Below, piece after piece: positions 1 to 6,227 of a DNA stretch of 6,886 nucleotides. The stretch is from positions 1 to 6,886 of the forward strand of contig JAESTN010000391.1 of the NCBI GenBank assembly GCA_016763595.1, written 5' to 3'. The notes below the pieces were generated by a model that searched no databases, was not told the DNA's origin, and worked only from the letters and a program-made list of their open reading frames with translations. Position numbers and translations under genes: made by a program. The stretch's first letter is position 1; each line of letters starts with the position of its first letter. This DNA is from Flavobacteriaceae bacterium. Its GTDB lineage: Bacteria > Bacteroidota > Bacteroidia > Flavobacteriales > Flavobacteriaceae.

Positions 1-1229
1 TGAGACAAGGCATTGTCAATTAACGGAATTAAATTTTGCCATTGTAACACAGAAGTATCTTGCATTTCATCAATAAAATAATGCATAAATTTTTGTCCAA
101 TTCTTTCATAAATAAAAGGAGCTGGTTCTTCTTTGATATTATTAGAAATTAACTGATTAAATTCTGAGATTAATCGAATGTTATTTTCTTCTTTTATGGT
201 TGATAATTCTGCATTTATTTTTGTTAAAACCGCCAATGGAATGATGCTTTTTAACACCAATTGATTCAATATATATTGCTCATATAATTGCTCTGACTCA
301 TTATATAATTGAATTAATTCTGGTAAGAGTCCTTCAATAGTCGCTTCTATTTCATCCGATTTAGACTTTGCATAAAACAAGTTTTCTTCTATGCGCTGCT
401 TTAATTTTGATTCGTCAAAAAACTTTGCTTTTTCAGGATTATTAAGAGATATAAAATGCTTTGGTATTAAAGAATAATAGAAATCATTATGCTTCAAATT
501 CATGCTATCAATTATAAACAACCCTTTTTCGCCTATTTCATTAAACCGTAACTTAAGAAGTTTTTGACTTTTATTTAGTTTCTTTTTTAGTGATGTAAAA
601 TCGCTAATGGTTTTTGAACTTAAGGTTTTAAAGTGTTGCGCATCCTCATCATTTAGCAAAATTTTAGCAAAATCATTTAAATCATGAGAAATATCCCAAG
701 ACTTATCTTCTTTCGCTTTTTCTAAAGAAAAATCAATCAATGTATTTGTTACGTCATTTTCAATTCCAATTTTCGAAATCAAAATAGCGACTGCTTGATT
801 CAATAAGGTTTCCGAATCTAGCTCTACTTCAAAATTTAGATTCAACCCCAAATCAAAAGCAAAACTCTTAATAATTTTGTGCGTAAAACTATCAATTGTT
901 GTAATTCCAAAAGCACTGTAATTTTGAAGAATCGCTTCTAACGCCTTACGACTTCTGTTTTGAATTGTTTCCTTTTCTAAACCCGTTTCTTCAATTAATA
1001 CTTTTAATAAATCATTTTCATTTCCTTCAGATAAAAGATGCAAACTATCTAAAATTCGCTCTTTCATTTCTGCAGCCGCCTTATTGGTAAACGTAATTGC
1101 TAATATGCTTTGAAAGGTATATCGATCATCAGAATTTAAAACAACTTTTAGATACTCTTTTACAAGCGTAAACGTTTTACCACTTCCTGCGGATGCATTG
1201 TAAACTTGAAAATTTGATGCTATTTGCAC
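1..1229 (-). CDS. UvrD/Rep-family (AddA/RecB-like) helicase, N-terminal part, cut by window edge
   Basis: Superfamily 1A DNA helicase of the kind that, in Bacteroidota, forms the helicase-nuclease subunit of an AddAB/RecBCD-like double-strand-break repair enzyme. About 409 codons are visible. Residues 12-19 are the Walker A motif ASAGSGKT. Residues 47-58 are FTNKAAAEMKER (motif Ia). Residues 110-115 are TTIDSF (motif Ic). Residues 387-391 are DEMQD, the Walker B/motif II (usually DExQD), followed by TSVLQWQNLIPLID. The frame stays open to the left edge, so motifs III-VI and any C-terminal nuclease domain lie outside; full-length relatives are about 1000 residues. The start is placed at a GTG (1229-1227): an in-frame TAA lies 9 bases upstream, and the next in-frame ATG falls inside motif Ia. 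The resulting N-terminus, reading MQIASNFQVYNASAGSGKT with fMet at GTG, is right for the family. It follows the metal operon in the same direction after 175 bases, with no evident functional link. Family is certain; the AddA-like assignment is inference. Confidence 0.93.
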   Translation of the reverse strand, partial: MQIASNFQVYNASAGSGKTFTLVKEYLKVVLNSDDRYTFQSILAITFTNKAAAEMKERILDSLHLLSEGNENDLLKVLIEETGLEKETIQNRSRKALEAILQNYSAFGITTIDSFTHKIIKSFAFDLGLNLNFEVELDSETLLNQAVAILISKIGIENDVTNTLIDFSLEKAKEDKSWDISHDLNDFAKILLNDEDAQHFKTLSSKTISDFTSLKKKLNKSQKLLKLRFNEIGEKGLFIIDSMNLKHNDFYYSLIPKHFISLNNPEKAKFFDESKLKQRIEENLFYAKSKSDEIEATIEGLLPELIQLYNESEQLYEQYILNQLVLKSIIPLAVLTKINAELSTIKEENNIRLISEFNQLISNNIKEEPAPFIYERIGQKFMHYFIDEMQDTSVLQWQNLIPLIDNALS

Positions 1230-1404
1230 AATTTGATTTTAGTGCAAATTAGGTATTTTTTAGAACAAGAGAAAAAAGAAAAGAGAAAAAAACAAGATAA
1301 ACGCTGACTGAAAATAAAAATGGAAAAACTACAGAGTAGCAAAGCGACAAAGCAAAAAATATACGGTCTCTTCTCTATCTTCTTTTTATCTTTTTTCTAA
1401 ACGG
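1230..1404. other. Intergenic gap with polypurine/polypyrimidine tracts
   Basis: No gene is seen here. On the plus strand, 1267-1292 is almost all purine and contains AAGAGAAAAAA twice (1267-1277 and 1281-1291). The stretch 1367-1399 is almost all pyrimidine, so the two ends of the gap are roughly complementary. On the minus strand AGAAAAAAGATAAA (about 1398-1385) can pair with TTTATCTT then TTTTTTTCT (about 1302-1285) with one extra base or so, enclosing about 80 bases. Between them are a small palindrome CTACAGAGTAG (1330-1340) and the direct repeat GCAAAGC/ACAAAGC. This could be where permease-operon transcription ends and where the helicase promoter sits, but no compact hairpin plus U-tract and no good TAnnTTTG box was found for the helicase. 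Confidence 0.5.
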
Positions 1405-2565
1405 CTACCCTCTAAACAAAAAGAAATCCTCTTTAATAGATTCTATTTTAGAATCGTCGTTAGTAATGATATAATCAATAGCTTTATCTGTAAAGTTTTT
1501 ACCTTTTTCAGTTAACGAAATAATGTCTTTATCAATAGTTATCATATTGTTTCTCAATGCCAAATCTACAACCGATTTAGAGCGCACTTTTTGCCAGTTA
1601 ATATGCTCATTTAAATGGTTGATATGACGTTCGTTTTTTTCTGTATGATTATTTAAATGCAACAGAAATGTCAACAAAGAAACCTCTATTTGTTGCTGTT
1701 TATTTCGATACAAAACAGAAATCAACCCTCTTTTCGGAGCAAATAAATACACCAGTAAAAAAACCATTCCTAAAATAGTAGTCATAGATCCAGAAATTGA
1801 AGCATCTAACCAATGCGCCAACCAGTATCCGGAAATTGCCGAAAAAACACCAAAAAAGACCGAAAGCAATAGCATTTTTTTTAGATTATCAGTCAATAAA
1901 TAAGCAGTAGCAGCTGGTGCTATCATCAAAGCAACAACCAAAATTGCACCTACAGCATCAAAAGCACCAACCGTTGTTACTGAAGCAACACTCATCAATC
2001 CATAATGTAGTACCGCTGGCGAAAAACCTAAAGCAGTAGCCAACCCTGCATCAAAAGTGCTTATTTTTAATTCTTTAAAAAAGGCAAACAATAGGCTTAA
2101 AGTAATAATCAATATCACTCCAATAGTCCATAAGGATTTTGGGCCTAAATCCATTCCATCTAAGAGAAACCTATCAAAAGGAGCAAACGCCAACTCACCC
2201 AATAAAACTACATCGGTATCTAAATGAATATCGTTGGCGTTTTTTGAAATCAATATGACACCAATACTAAACATAGCAGGAAAAACCAACCCTATAGCGG
2301 TGTCTTCTTTTACCAATTTTGTTTTCTGAATAAACTCCACCAACACCACAGTTACAACACCAGATAAAGCAGCCATTATTATTAGTAATGGTGAACCTAA
2401 ATCGTGTGTAATAAAAAAACCGATTACCAATCCTGGTAAAATTGAATGACTAATTGCATCACTAATCAAAGCCATTTTACGCAACACCAAAAAAGTCCCT
2501 GGAATTGCACAAGCTATCGCGACCAAACTCGCAATTAACTGTATTTCTAATTGAGCACTAGTCAT
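1405..2565 (-). CDS. Metal ABC transporter permease (ABC-3/TroD-MntD type) with C-terminal winged-helix-like tail
   Basis: Inner-membrane permease of the ABC-3 family (PF00950), expected to pair with the neighbouring permease to form the channel for Mn(II), Fe(II) or Zn(II). Residues 1-285 are mostly hydrophobic membrane segments. The family motif SDAISHSILPG is at residues 35-45. The stretch ALGFSPAVL followed by the long hydrophobic run to LLTDNLKK (about 178-230) is typical of the second half. Family members are usually 270-300 residues; this one is 386 because of a soluble tail from about 286. The tail has a helix (VSLLTFLLHL), a second helix pair (KVRSKSVVDLALRNNMI) and a wing-like end with LTEKG at 351-355, as in winged-helix regulators. 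The ATG lies inside the end of the upstream permease gene (8-base overlap), implying translational coupling. This is the last gene of the operon. The exact metal cannot be read from the permease. Confidence 0.9.
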   Translation of the reverse strand: MTSAQLEIQLIASLVAIACAIPGTFLVLRKMALISDAISHSILPGLVIGFFITHDLGSPLLIIMAALSGVVTVVLVEFIQKTKLVKEDTAIGLVFPAMFSIGVILISKNANDIHLDTDVVLLGELAFAPFDRFLLDGMDLGPKSLWTIGVILIITLSLLFAFFKELKISTFDAGLATALGFSPAVLHYGLMSVASVTTVGAFDAVGAILVVALMIAPAATAYLLTDNLKKMLLLSVFFGVFSAISGYWLAHWLDASISGSMTTILGMVFLLVYLFAPKRGLISVLYRNKQQQIEVSLLTFLLHLNNHTEKNERHINHLNEHINWQKVRSKSVVDLALRNNMITIDKDIISLTEKGKNFTDKAIDYIITNDDSKIESIKEDFFLFRG

Positions 2566-3685
2566 TTTCTTCTACTTGTTGATTGTATAAATTTTCGGCA
2601 AAATGAAATCCCTTTTCTGTCATTGCCCACATCAAACCTTCTACACGGATATACTCTTTATCTTCTAATTTACTTAGTGACTTTCTAGTATAGCCGTGAA
2701 AATTATTCAAAATCTTAACGGTATGTGGATGTGAAATATTTTCGTGACTTTTAGCAATATCAAACATAAAGGCCAATGTTTTATGTAGTTGCAAATCCTT
2801 TCTGTTTTTAACAAATCGTATTTGTCTAAATAGCAAACCTCTTGATGGAGAGAAAATAAAAGAGAAAACCACAAAAGCTGCCGCTACTAACACAATAACG
2901 GGTCCAGTAGATAAATTATTTTGACTGGCACTAATTGCTGTACCTATGACTCCAGAAGTTGCTCCAAAAAACGCAGCCAACACCACCATAATCCCTAAAC
3001 TATTTGTCCATTGTCTTGCCGCTGCGGCAGGTGCTAATAACATTGCACTCATTAAAACAACACCAACTGTTTGCAAACCTAAAACAATTGCCAACACAAT
3101 AAATGACGTAATTAATGTGTCAATCATTTTGGTATTAAAACCCAATGTTTTTGCATAGTCTGCATCAAAAAGTAAAATTTTAAACTCTTTCCAAAACAAC
3201 AAGAGTACCAATAAACAAACCAACGTTACAGTTGCCATAAACCATACATCTCTGGCCAATAAAGTGGCTGCTTGTCCAAACAAAAATTTATCTAAACCTG
3301 CTTGATTTGCATTGGGTTGTTTTTGTATATAGGTCAATAACAACATCCCAAATCCAAAGAAAATCGACAGAATTAACCCAAGAGCCGTGTCAGATTTCAA
3401 ATGTGTTCTTCTGGTAATTCCACGAATCCAAAACGCACCTATTAAACCACTAATCAGTGCCCCAATTAACAATACGTTTGTTTCTTTAGTTCCGGTAATC
3501 AAAAATGCAATTGCAATTCCCGGCAACGCCGCATGCGATATAGCATCTCCCAACAAGCTCTGTTTTCTTAATACTGCAAAACTCCCCAACATTCCGCAAA
3601 TTGCACCTAAAATTGCAGTTCCCAAACTGATAGTTCGTAGCGTGTAATCGTTAAAAAGTAATTCAAAATATTCTGTAAAGCTCAT
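2558..3685 (-). CDS. Metal ABC transporter permease (ABC-3/TroC-MntC type) with C-terminal winged-helix-like tail
   Basis: Second ABC-3 family permease of the importer, paralogous to the gene that follows it. Membrane segments run through about residue 283. The family motif GDAISHAALPG is at 46-56, and the conserved second-half segments TLGFNTKMID and LMSAMLLAPAAAARQWT are at 180-189 and 211-227. At 375 residues it is about 90 longer than a minimal permease. The tail (about 290-375) contains a helix (LHKTLAFMFDIAK), the segment TRKSLSKLEDKEYIRVEG at 333-350, and MTEKG at 355-359. This is the same helix-helix-wing order as in the other permease's tail and in the operon's DtxR-type regulator. 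It starts with ATG 19 bases after the ATPase stop and overlaps the next permease by 8 bases. TroC/MntC-like is chosen from operon position and the extended C-terminus; the substrate metal is inferred. Confidence 0.9.
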   Translation of the reverse strand: MSFTEYFELLFNDYTLRTISLGTAILGAICGMLGSFAVLRKQSLLGDAISHAALPGIAIAFLITGTKETNVLLIGALISGLIGAFWIRGITRRTHLKSDTALGLILSIFFGFGMLLLTYIQKQPNANQAGLDKFLFGQAATLLARDVWFMATVTLVCLLVLLLFWKEFKILLFDADYAKTLGFNTKMIDTLITSFIVLAIVLGLQTVGVVLMSAMLLAPAAAARQWTNSLGIMVVLAAFFGATSGVIGTAISASQNNLSTGPVIVLVAAAFVVFSFIFSPSRGLLFRQIRFVKNRKDLQLHKTLAFMFDIAKSHENISHPHTVKILNNFHGYTRKSLSKLEDKEYIRVEGLMWAMTEKGFHFAENLYNQQVEEND

Positions 3686-3704
3686 TGCTTTTATTCTTTT
3701 TTAT

Positions 3705-4445
3705 TTATTTCTGCACACTTACTTTGTAATTAATTCCGTAAGTTTTGGTCAAGTTATCGTCATTAAAAATCTCTTTTACTGGACCCGTTGCAATCTTTTT
3801 TACATTTAAAAAAGTTACCCAATCAAAATATTCTGGTACTGTTTGCAAATCATGATGAACCACCACCACTGTTTTTCCTTCTTTACGCAATTCTTTTAAA
3901 ATATTTATAATGGCAATTTCTGTCGTTGCATCCACTCCTTGAAAAGGTTCATCCATAAAATAAATGGCTGCATCTTGCGCCAAAGCTCTTGCTAAGAACA
4001 CGCGTTGTTGTTGCCCACCAGACAACTGACTAATTTGTCGATCTTTAAAAGACAACATTCCTACTTTTTCTAAAGATTCTAACGCTGTTTTTTTCTCTTT
4101 TTTCCCTGGTCTTTTAATCCAGCCCAAACTCCCATAAGTCCCCATCAATACAACGTCTAAAGCGGTGGTTGGAAAATCCCAATCTACACTTCCTTTTTGC
4201 GGAACATATCCAACTAATTTTCGTTGTTTCTTATATGGTTTTCCATAAATAGATACACTACCAGCTATGGGGTCAATAATTCCTAAAATAGCTTTTATCA
4301 AGGTTGATTTACCCGCACCATTGGGGCCAACAATTGCCATCATTACTCCTTCAGGAATCGCTAAATCAATATCCCACAATACAGGTTTGTAATTATACGC
4401 AACTGTTAAATCATCTACGGTTACTGCAAATTTTTGTTGTTTCAC
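3705..4445 (-). CDS. Metal ABC transporter ATP-binding protein (TroB/MntB/ZnuC type)
   Basis: Cytoplasmic ATPase that powers the importer formed with the two downstream permeases. All nucleotide-binding motifs are intact in its 246 residues: Walker [10 protein letters not shown] at 40-48, the Q-loop glutamine in [13 protein letters not shown] at 83, the ABC signature LSGGQQQR at 141-148, Walker B IYFMDEP at 161-167 with the catalytic Glu166, the D-loop around 170-172, and the switch His198 in VVVHHD. The [10 protein letters not shown] segment after the Q-loop is characteristic of manganese/zinc/iron-type ATPases (COG1121). The start is a GTG at 4445-4443: an in-frame TAG lies two codons upstream, and the first in-frame ATG would remove most of the fold's first strand. 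The gap to the binding-protein gene upstream is 90 bases, the largest inside this operon. Confidence 0.93.
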   Translation of the reverse strand: MKQQKFAVTVDDLTVAYNYKPVLWDIDLAIPEGVMMAIVGPNGAGKSTLIKAILGIIDPIAGSVSIYGKPYKKQRKLVGYVPQKGSVDWDFPTTALDVVLMGTYGSLGWIKRPGKKEKKTALESLEKVGMLSFKDRQISQLSGGQQQRVFLARALAQDAAIYFMDEPFQGVDATTEIAIINILKELRKEGKTVVVVHHDLQTVPEYFDWVTFLNVKKIATGPVKEIFNDDNLTKTYGINYKVSVQK

Positions 4446-4535
4446 GTGTTTCTATTTATTGTTTTTTGACGATCATATACTGTTCGTTGTTCATCATTCT
4501 TTTAATGATGAATTTTTTAGCATGCTCGTTTCCTG
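4446..4535 (-). other. Intra-operon gap with small hairpin and a 13-codon ORF
   Basis: The gap between the binding-protein stop and the ATPase GTG contains a perfect inverted repeat, TTCATCATT (4490-4498) and AATGATGAA (4504-4512), with a 5-base loop. On the minus, transcribed strand it is not followed by a U-tract, so it is not a convincing terminator for the operon. It could be a processing or stability element that sets different levels of binding protein and transporter. On the plus strand six T residues follow (4513-4518), but no plus-strand gene ends there. A 13-codon minus-strand ORF, MMNNEQYMIVKKQ (4497-4456), begins in the stem and ends 10 bases before the ATPase start. It may be a chance ORF or a small leader. 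Confidence 0.4.
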
Positions 4536-5450
4536 TTATTTTTGTAATGAACTAATAATTGTCTTCACATTGTGGGTATACATTCCTATATACGTTCCTT
4601 CAATAGTTCCAAAATCTCCCAACGCATCAGAAAACAAAGTTCCGCCTATTTCAATTTCATGCCCTTTAGATCTTACAGCTTCCTGCAAAGCCTCTACGGT
4701 TCTTCTAGGAACAGAACTCTCAATAAAAATCGACTTCACATTTTGCTCCATAATAAAAGCCGCCATTTTTTGAACATCTTTTACTCCAGCCTCTGTTGCT
4801 GTTGATAACCCCTGCAAACCAACTACGTTAAATTGAAATGCTTTCCCAAAATAATTAAAAGCATCGTGTGCGGTTACCAATATTCTTTTCTCTATTGGCA
4901 ATGGATCGATCATTTCTGTAATTACTATTTTTAATGTCGCTAATTCTTTTAAATATGCTTCTCCATTTTCTTTATAAAAAGCAGCATTTTTTGAATCTAA
5001 TTCTGACAACTGGCTGATTAAATATTTTGTAATTATTTCCCAGTTTGTAATATCAAACCAAATATGTGGGTCGTAATTTGAAGCAAAAAATTCAGATTCT
5101 ATCAGACTGCTTTTATCAATTGCATCAGAAACAGCAATTGTTTTTTTATTTTGGTGACGCATTTTTTCAAATACTTCCTCCAACTTTCCTTCTAAATGAA
5201 TTCCGTTATAAATAATCACATCAGCATTAAAAAGCTTGCTAACATCCCCTGCACTTGCTTTGTACAAGTGCGGATCTACTCCTGCTCCCATTAAGCCTTT
5301 CACCTCAATTTTATCACCCCCAATGTTCTTTACCAAATCGGTAATCATCGTTGTTGTTGTTACAATCTGAAGTTTTCCGTTTTTAGACTTCTCCTTTTGC
5401 TTACACCCGATTATGGCTACAACCAACACTATATATAAATATTTTTTCAT
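4536..5450 (-). CDS. Metal-binding lipoprotein of an ABC importer (TroA/ZnuA family, cluster A-I)
   Basis: Periplasmic substrate-binding protein (PF01297) anchored as a lipoprotein; it captures the divalent metal and delivers it to the permeases. From the ATG at 5450 the protein is 304 residues, beginning with a short lipoprotein signal (MKKYLYIVLVVAIIGC) and lipidation at Cys16. The metal ligands are visible: His61 in GVDPHLYKAS, His129 in DPHIWFD, His195 in TAHDAFNYFG, and Asp275 in LFSDALG. This is the His-His-His-Asp set of Treponema TroA (His68, His133, His199, Asp279 there), not the Glu-containing site of PsaA-type Mn proteins. The His-rich loop typical of ZnuA zinc proteins is absent. 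An ATG four codons upstream (5462) is also possible and would overlap the regulator gene by 11 bases; with 5450 the genes are 1 base apart. Family is certain. Metal preference (Mn, Fe or Zn) is unresolved. Confidence 0.94.
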   Translation of the reverse strand: MKKYLYIVLVVAIIGCKQKEKSKNGKLQIVTTTTMITDLVKNIGGDKIEVKGLMGAGVDPHLYKASAGDVSKLFNADVIIYNGIHLEGKLEEVFEKMRHQNKKTIAVSDAIDKSSLIESEFFASNYDPHIWFDITNWEIITKYLISQLSELDSKNAAFYKENGEAYLKELATLKIVITEMIDPLPIEKRILVTAHDAFNYFGKAFQFNVVGLQGLSTATEAGVKDVQKMAAFIMEQNVKSIFIESSVPRRTVEALQEAVRSKGHEIEIGGTLFSDALGDFGTIEGTYIGMYTHNVKTIISSLQK

Positions 5451-5451
5451 T

Positions 5452-6117
5452 TTAAACTGCATTGCTCTCTTTTACTAATAAATTTTCTGCTACTTCATTT
5501 GTGATTAACAATTCAACATCATTAATTTGAACCAATGTCGAATGATCGAAAGGCTCGATATGGATTACCTTTATTGTATTGCCAATGGCTATTTTCTTTT
5601 TATTTAAATACCTTAAAAAATCATCTGACGAATCTTTAACCGCCAGCAAAACAGTTTCTTCATTCTCTTTTAAAGTTGATAATTTAACTTTTTTTCTAAG
5701 GGTAATTTCTCCTTCTTTATCAGGAATAGGATCTCCATGTGGGTCTACTGTAGGAAAACCCAGTAATGCATCTATCTCGTCAATTAGTTTTGGTGATTTT
5801 ATATGCTCTAATTGCTCTGCAACATCATGTACCTCATCCCAATTAAAATTAAGCTTCTCCACCAAAAACACTTCCCACAAACGATGCTTTCTTATAATTA
5901 AAGCGGCTATCTTCTTCCCTTCAATAGTCAAATTTACCCCTTGGTACTTCTGATAAATTAGCACCTTTTTATCTGCTAGTTTTTTTACCATATCCGTAAC
6001 AGAAGAAGCTTTGGTATCTAATTTTTTAGCAATCGCATTGGTACTCACCCCTTTTTTAGCAACCAACCCCAAATGGTAAATTGCTTTTAAATAGTTCTCT
6101 TCAGAAGATGTAAACAT
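5452..6117 (-). CDS. DtxR/MntR-family metal-dependent transcriptional regulator
   Basis: Cytoplasmic metal-sensing repressor, first gene of the operon and probably its regulator. It has 221 residues from the ATG at 6117. The winged-helix DNA-binding domain spans about 1-70 (recognition helix around ASSVTDMVKKLADK, 37-50; wing ending LTIEGKK, 63-69). The dimerization and metal-binding domain spans about 71-140 (RKHRLWEVFLVEKL and VHDVAEQLEHI), and an SH3/FeoA-like C-terminal domain about 150-217. Candidate ligands by alignment from memory are His78, Glu82, His97, Glu101, Glu104 and His105. Glu101 replaces the DtxR Cys102, as in MntR. Residue 8 is Asn where MntR has Asp and DtxR has Met. An in-frame ATG at 6147 is rejected as the start because it lies just upstream of the putative -7 promoter box (6143-6136), so it would not be transcribed from that promoter; MFTSSEENYLKAIY is also the usual family N-terminus. 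The gene abuts the binding-protein gene. Family is certain; Mn-type sensing is inference. Confidence 0.93.
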   Translation of the reverse strand: MFTSSEENYLKAIYHLGLVAKKGVSTNAIAKKLDTKASSVTDMVKKLADKKVLIYQKYQGVNLTIEGKKIAALIIRKHRLWEVFLVEKLNFNWDEVHDVAEQLEHIKSPKLIDEIDALLGFPTVDPHGDPIPDKEGEITLRKKVKLSTLKENEETVLLAVKDSSDDFLRYLNKKKIAIGNTIKVIHIEPFDHSTLVQINDVELLITNEVAENLLVKESNAV

Positions 6118-6135
6118 ATTGTATTGATTATATAG

Positions 6136-6143
6136 CAAATATA
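6136..6143 (-). promoter_or_regulatory. Putative promoter -7 box of the metal operon
   Basis: On the minus strand this reads TATATTTG, a full match to the Bacteroidota primary sigma -7 consensus TAnnTTTG. It lies 18 bases before the regulator ATG at 6117, leaving a short leader. With the usual 19-base spacer the -33 element would be TTTT at about 6166-6163, a weak match that touches the edge of the palindrome. Confidence is moderate because the motif is short and the region is AT-rich. Confidence 0.6.
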
Positions 6144-6161
6144 CCATTTTTTTGACTTGTT

Positions 6162-6197
6162 TAAAATAATTTTTAGGCTTATCTAAAAATTATTTTA
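6162..6197. promoter_or_regulatory. Perfect 15-bp inverted repeat, candidate DtxR/MntR-family operator
   Basis: The left arm TAAAATAATTTTTAG (6162-6176) and right arm CTAAAAATTATTTTA (6183-6197) are exact reverse complements around the 6-base spacer GCTTAT. The core, TTAGG at 6173-6177 facing TCTAA at 6182-6186, resembles the TTAGG...CCTAA half-sites of DtxR-family operators. It lies between the divergent metal operon and the heme-protein gene. It reaches the expected -33 position of the leftward promoter and spans the -33 to -7 region of the rightward one, so a bound repressor could block both. Symmetry is seen directly; binding by the adjacent regulator is inferred from position and half-site resemblance. 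Confidence 0.7.
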
Positions 6198-6203
6198 TCT
6201 TTG
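6196..6203 (+). promoter_or_regulatory. Putative promoter -7 box of the di-heme oxidoreductase gene
   Basis: This reads TATCTTTG, a full match to the Bacteroidota consensus TAnnTTTG, 24 bases before the ATG at 6228. A 19-base spacer puts the -33 element at TTAG (6173-6176), three of four bases of TTTG. The box overlaps the last two bases of the inverted repeat, so the promoter core and the candidate operator are interleaved. Confidence 0.65.
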
Positions 6204-6227
6204 CATAAAATTATAGATCATAAAATA

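Noticed and set aside
2946..3647. Plus-strand ORFs of 70 and 86 codons inside the first permease
   Set aside because: They are antisense shadows of a membrane-protein gene with intact family motifs.
4490..4518. Rho-independent terminator on the plus strand (stem plus six T)
   Set aside because: No plus-strand gene leads into it and the stem has only two G-C pairs, so it is treated as an intra-operon hairpin of uncertain role.
4459..4805. Plus-strand ORFs over the end of the binding-protein gene and the gap
   Set aside because: They are mostly antisense to the conserved C-terminal half of the lipoprotein, with low-complexity translations typical of shadow frames.
5579..5953. 124-codon plus-strand ORF inside the regulator gene
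   Set aside because: It is antisense to a well-conserved DtxR-family protein, with a serine/phenylalanine-rich translation typical of a reverse-frame shadow.
6118..6147. Upstream ATG at 6147 as the start of the DtxR-family regulator
   Set aside because: It lies upstream of the putative -7 box (6143-6136), adds ten residues (MVYLLYNQYN) not typical of the family, and the ATG at 6117 gives the expected N-terminus.
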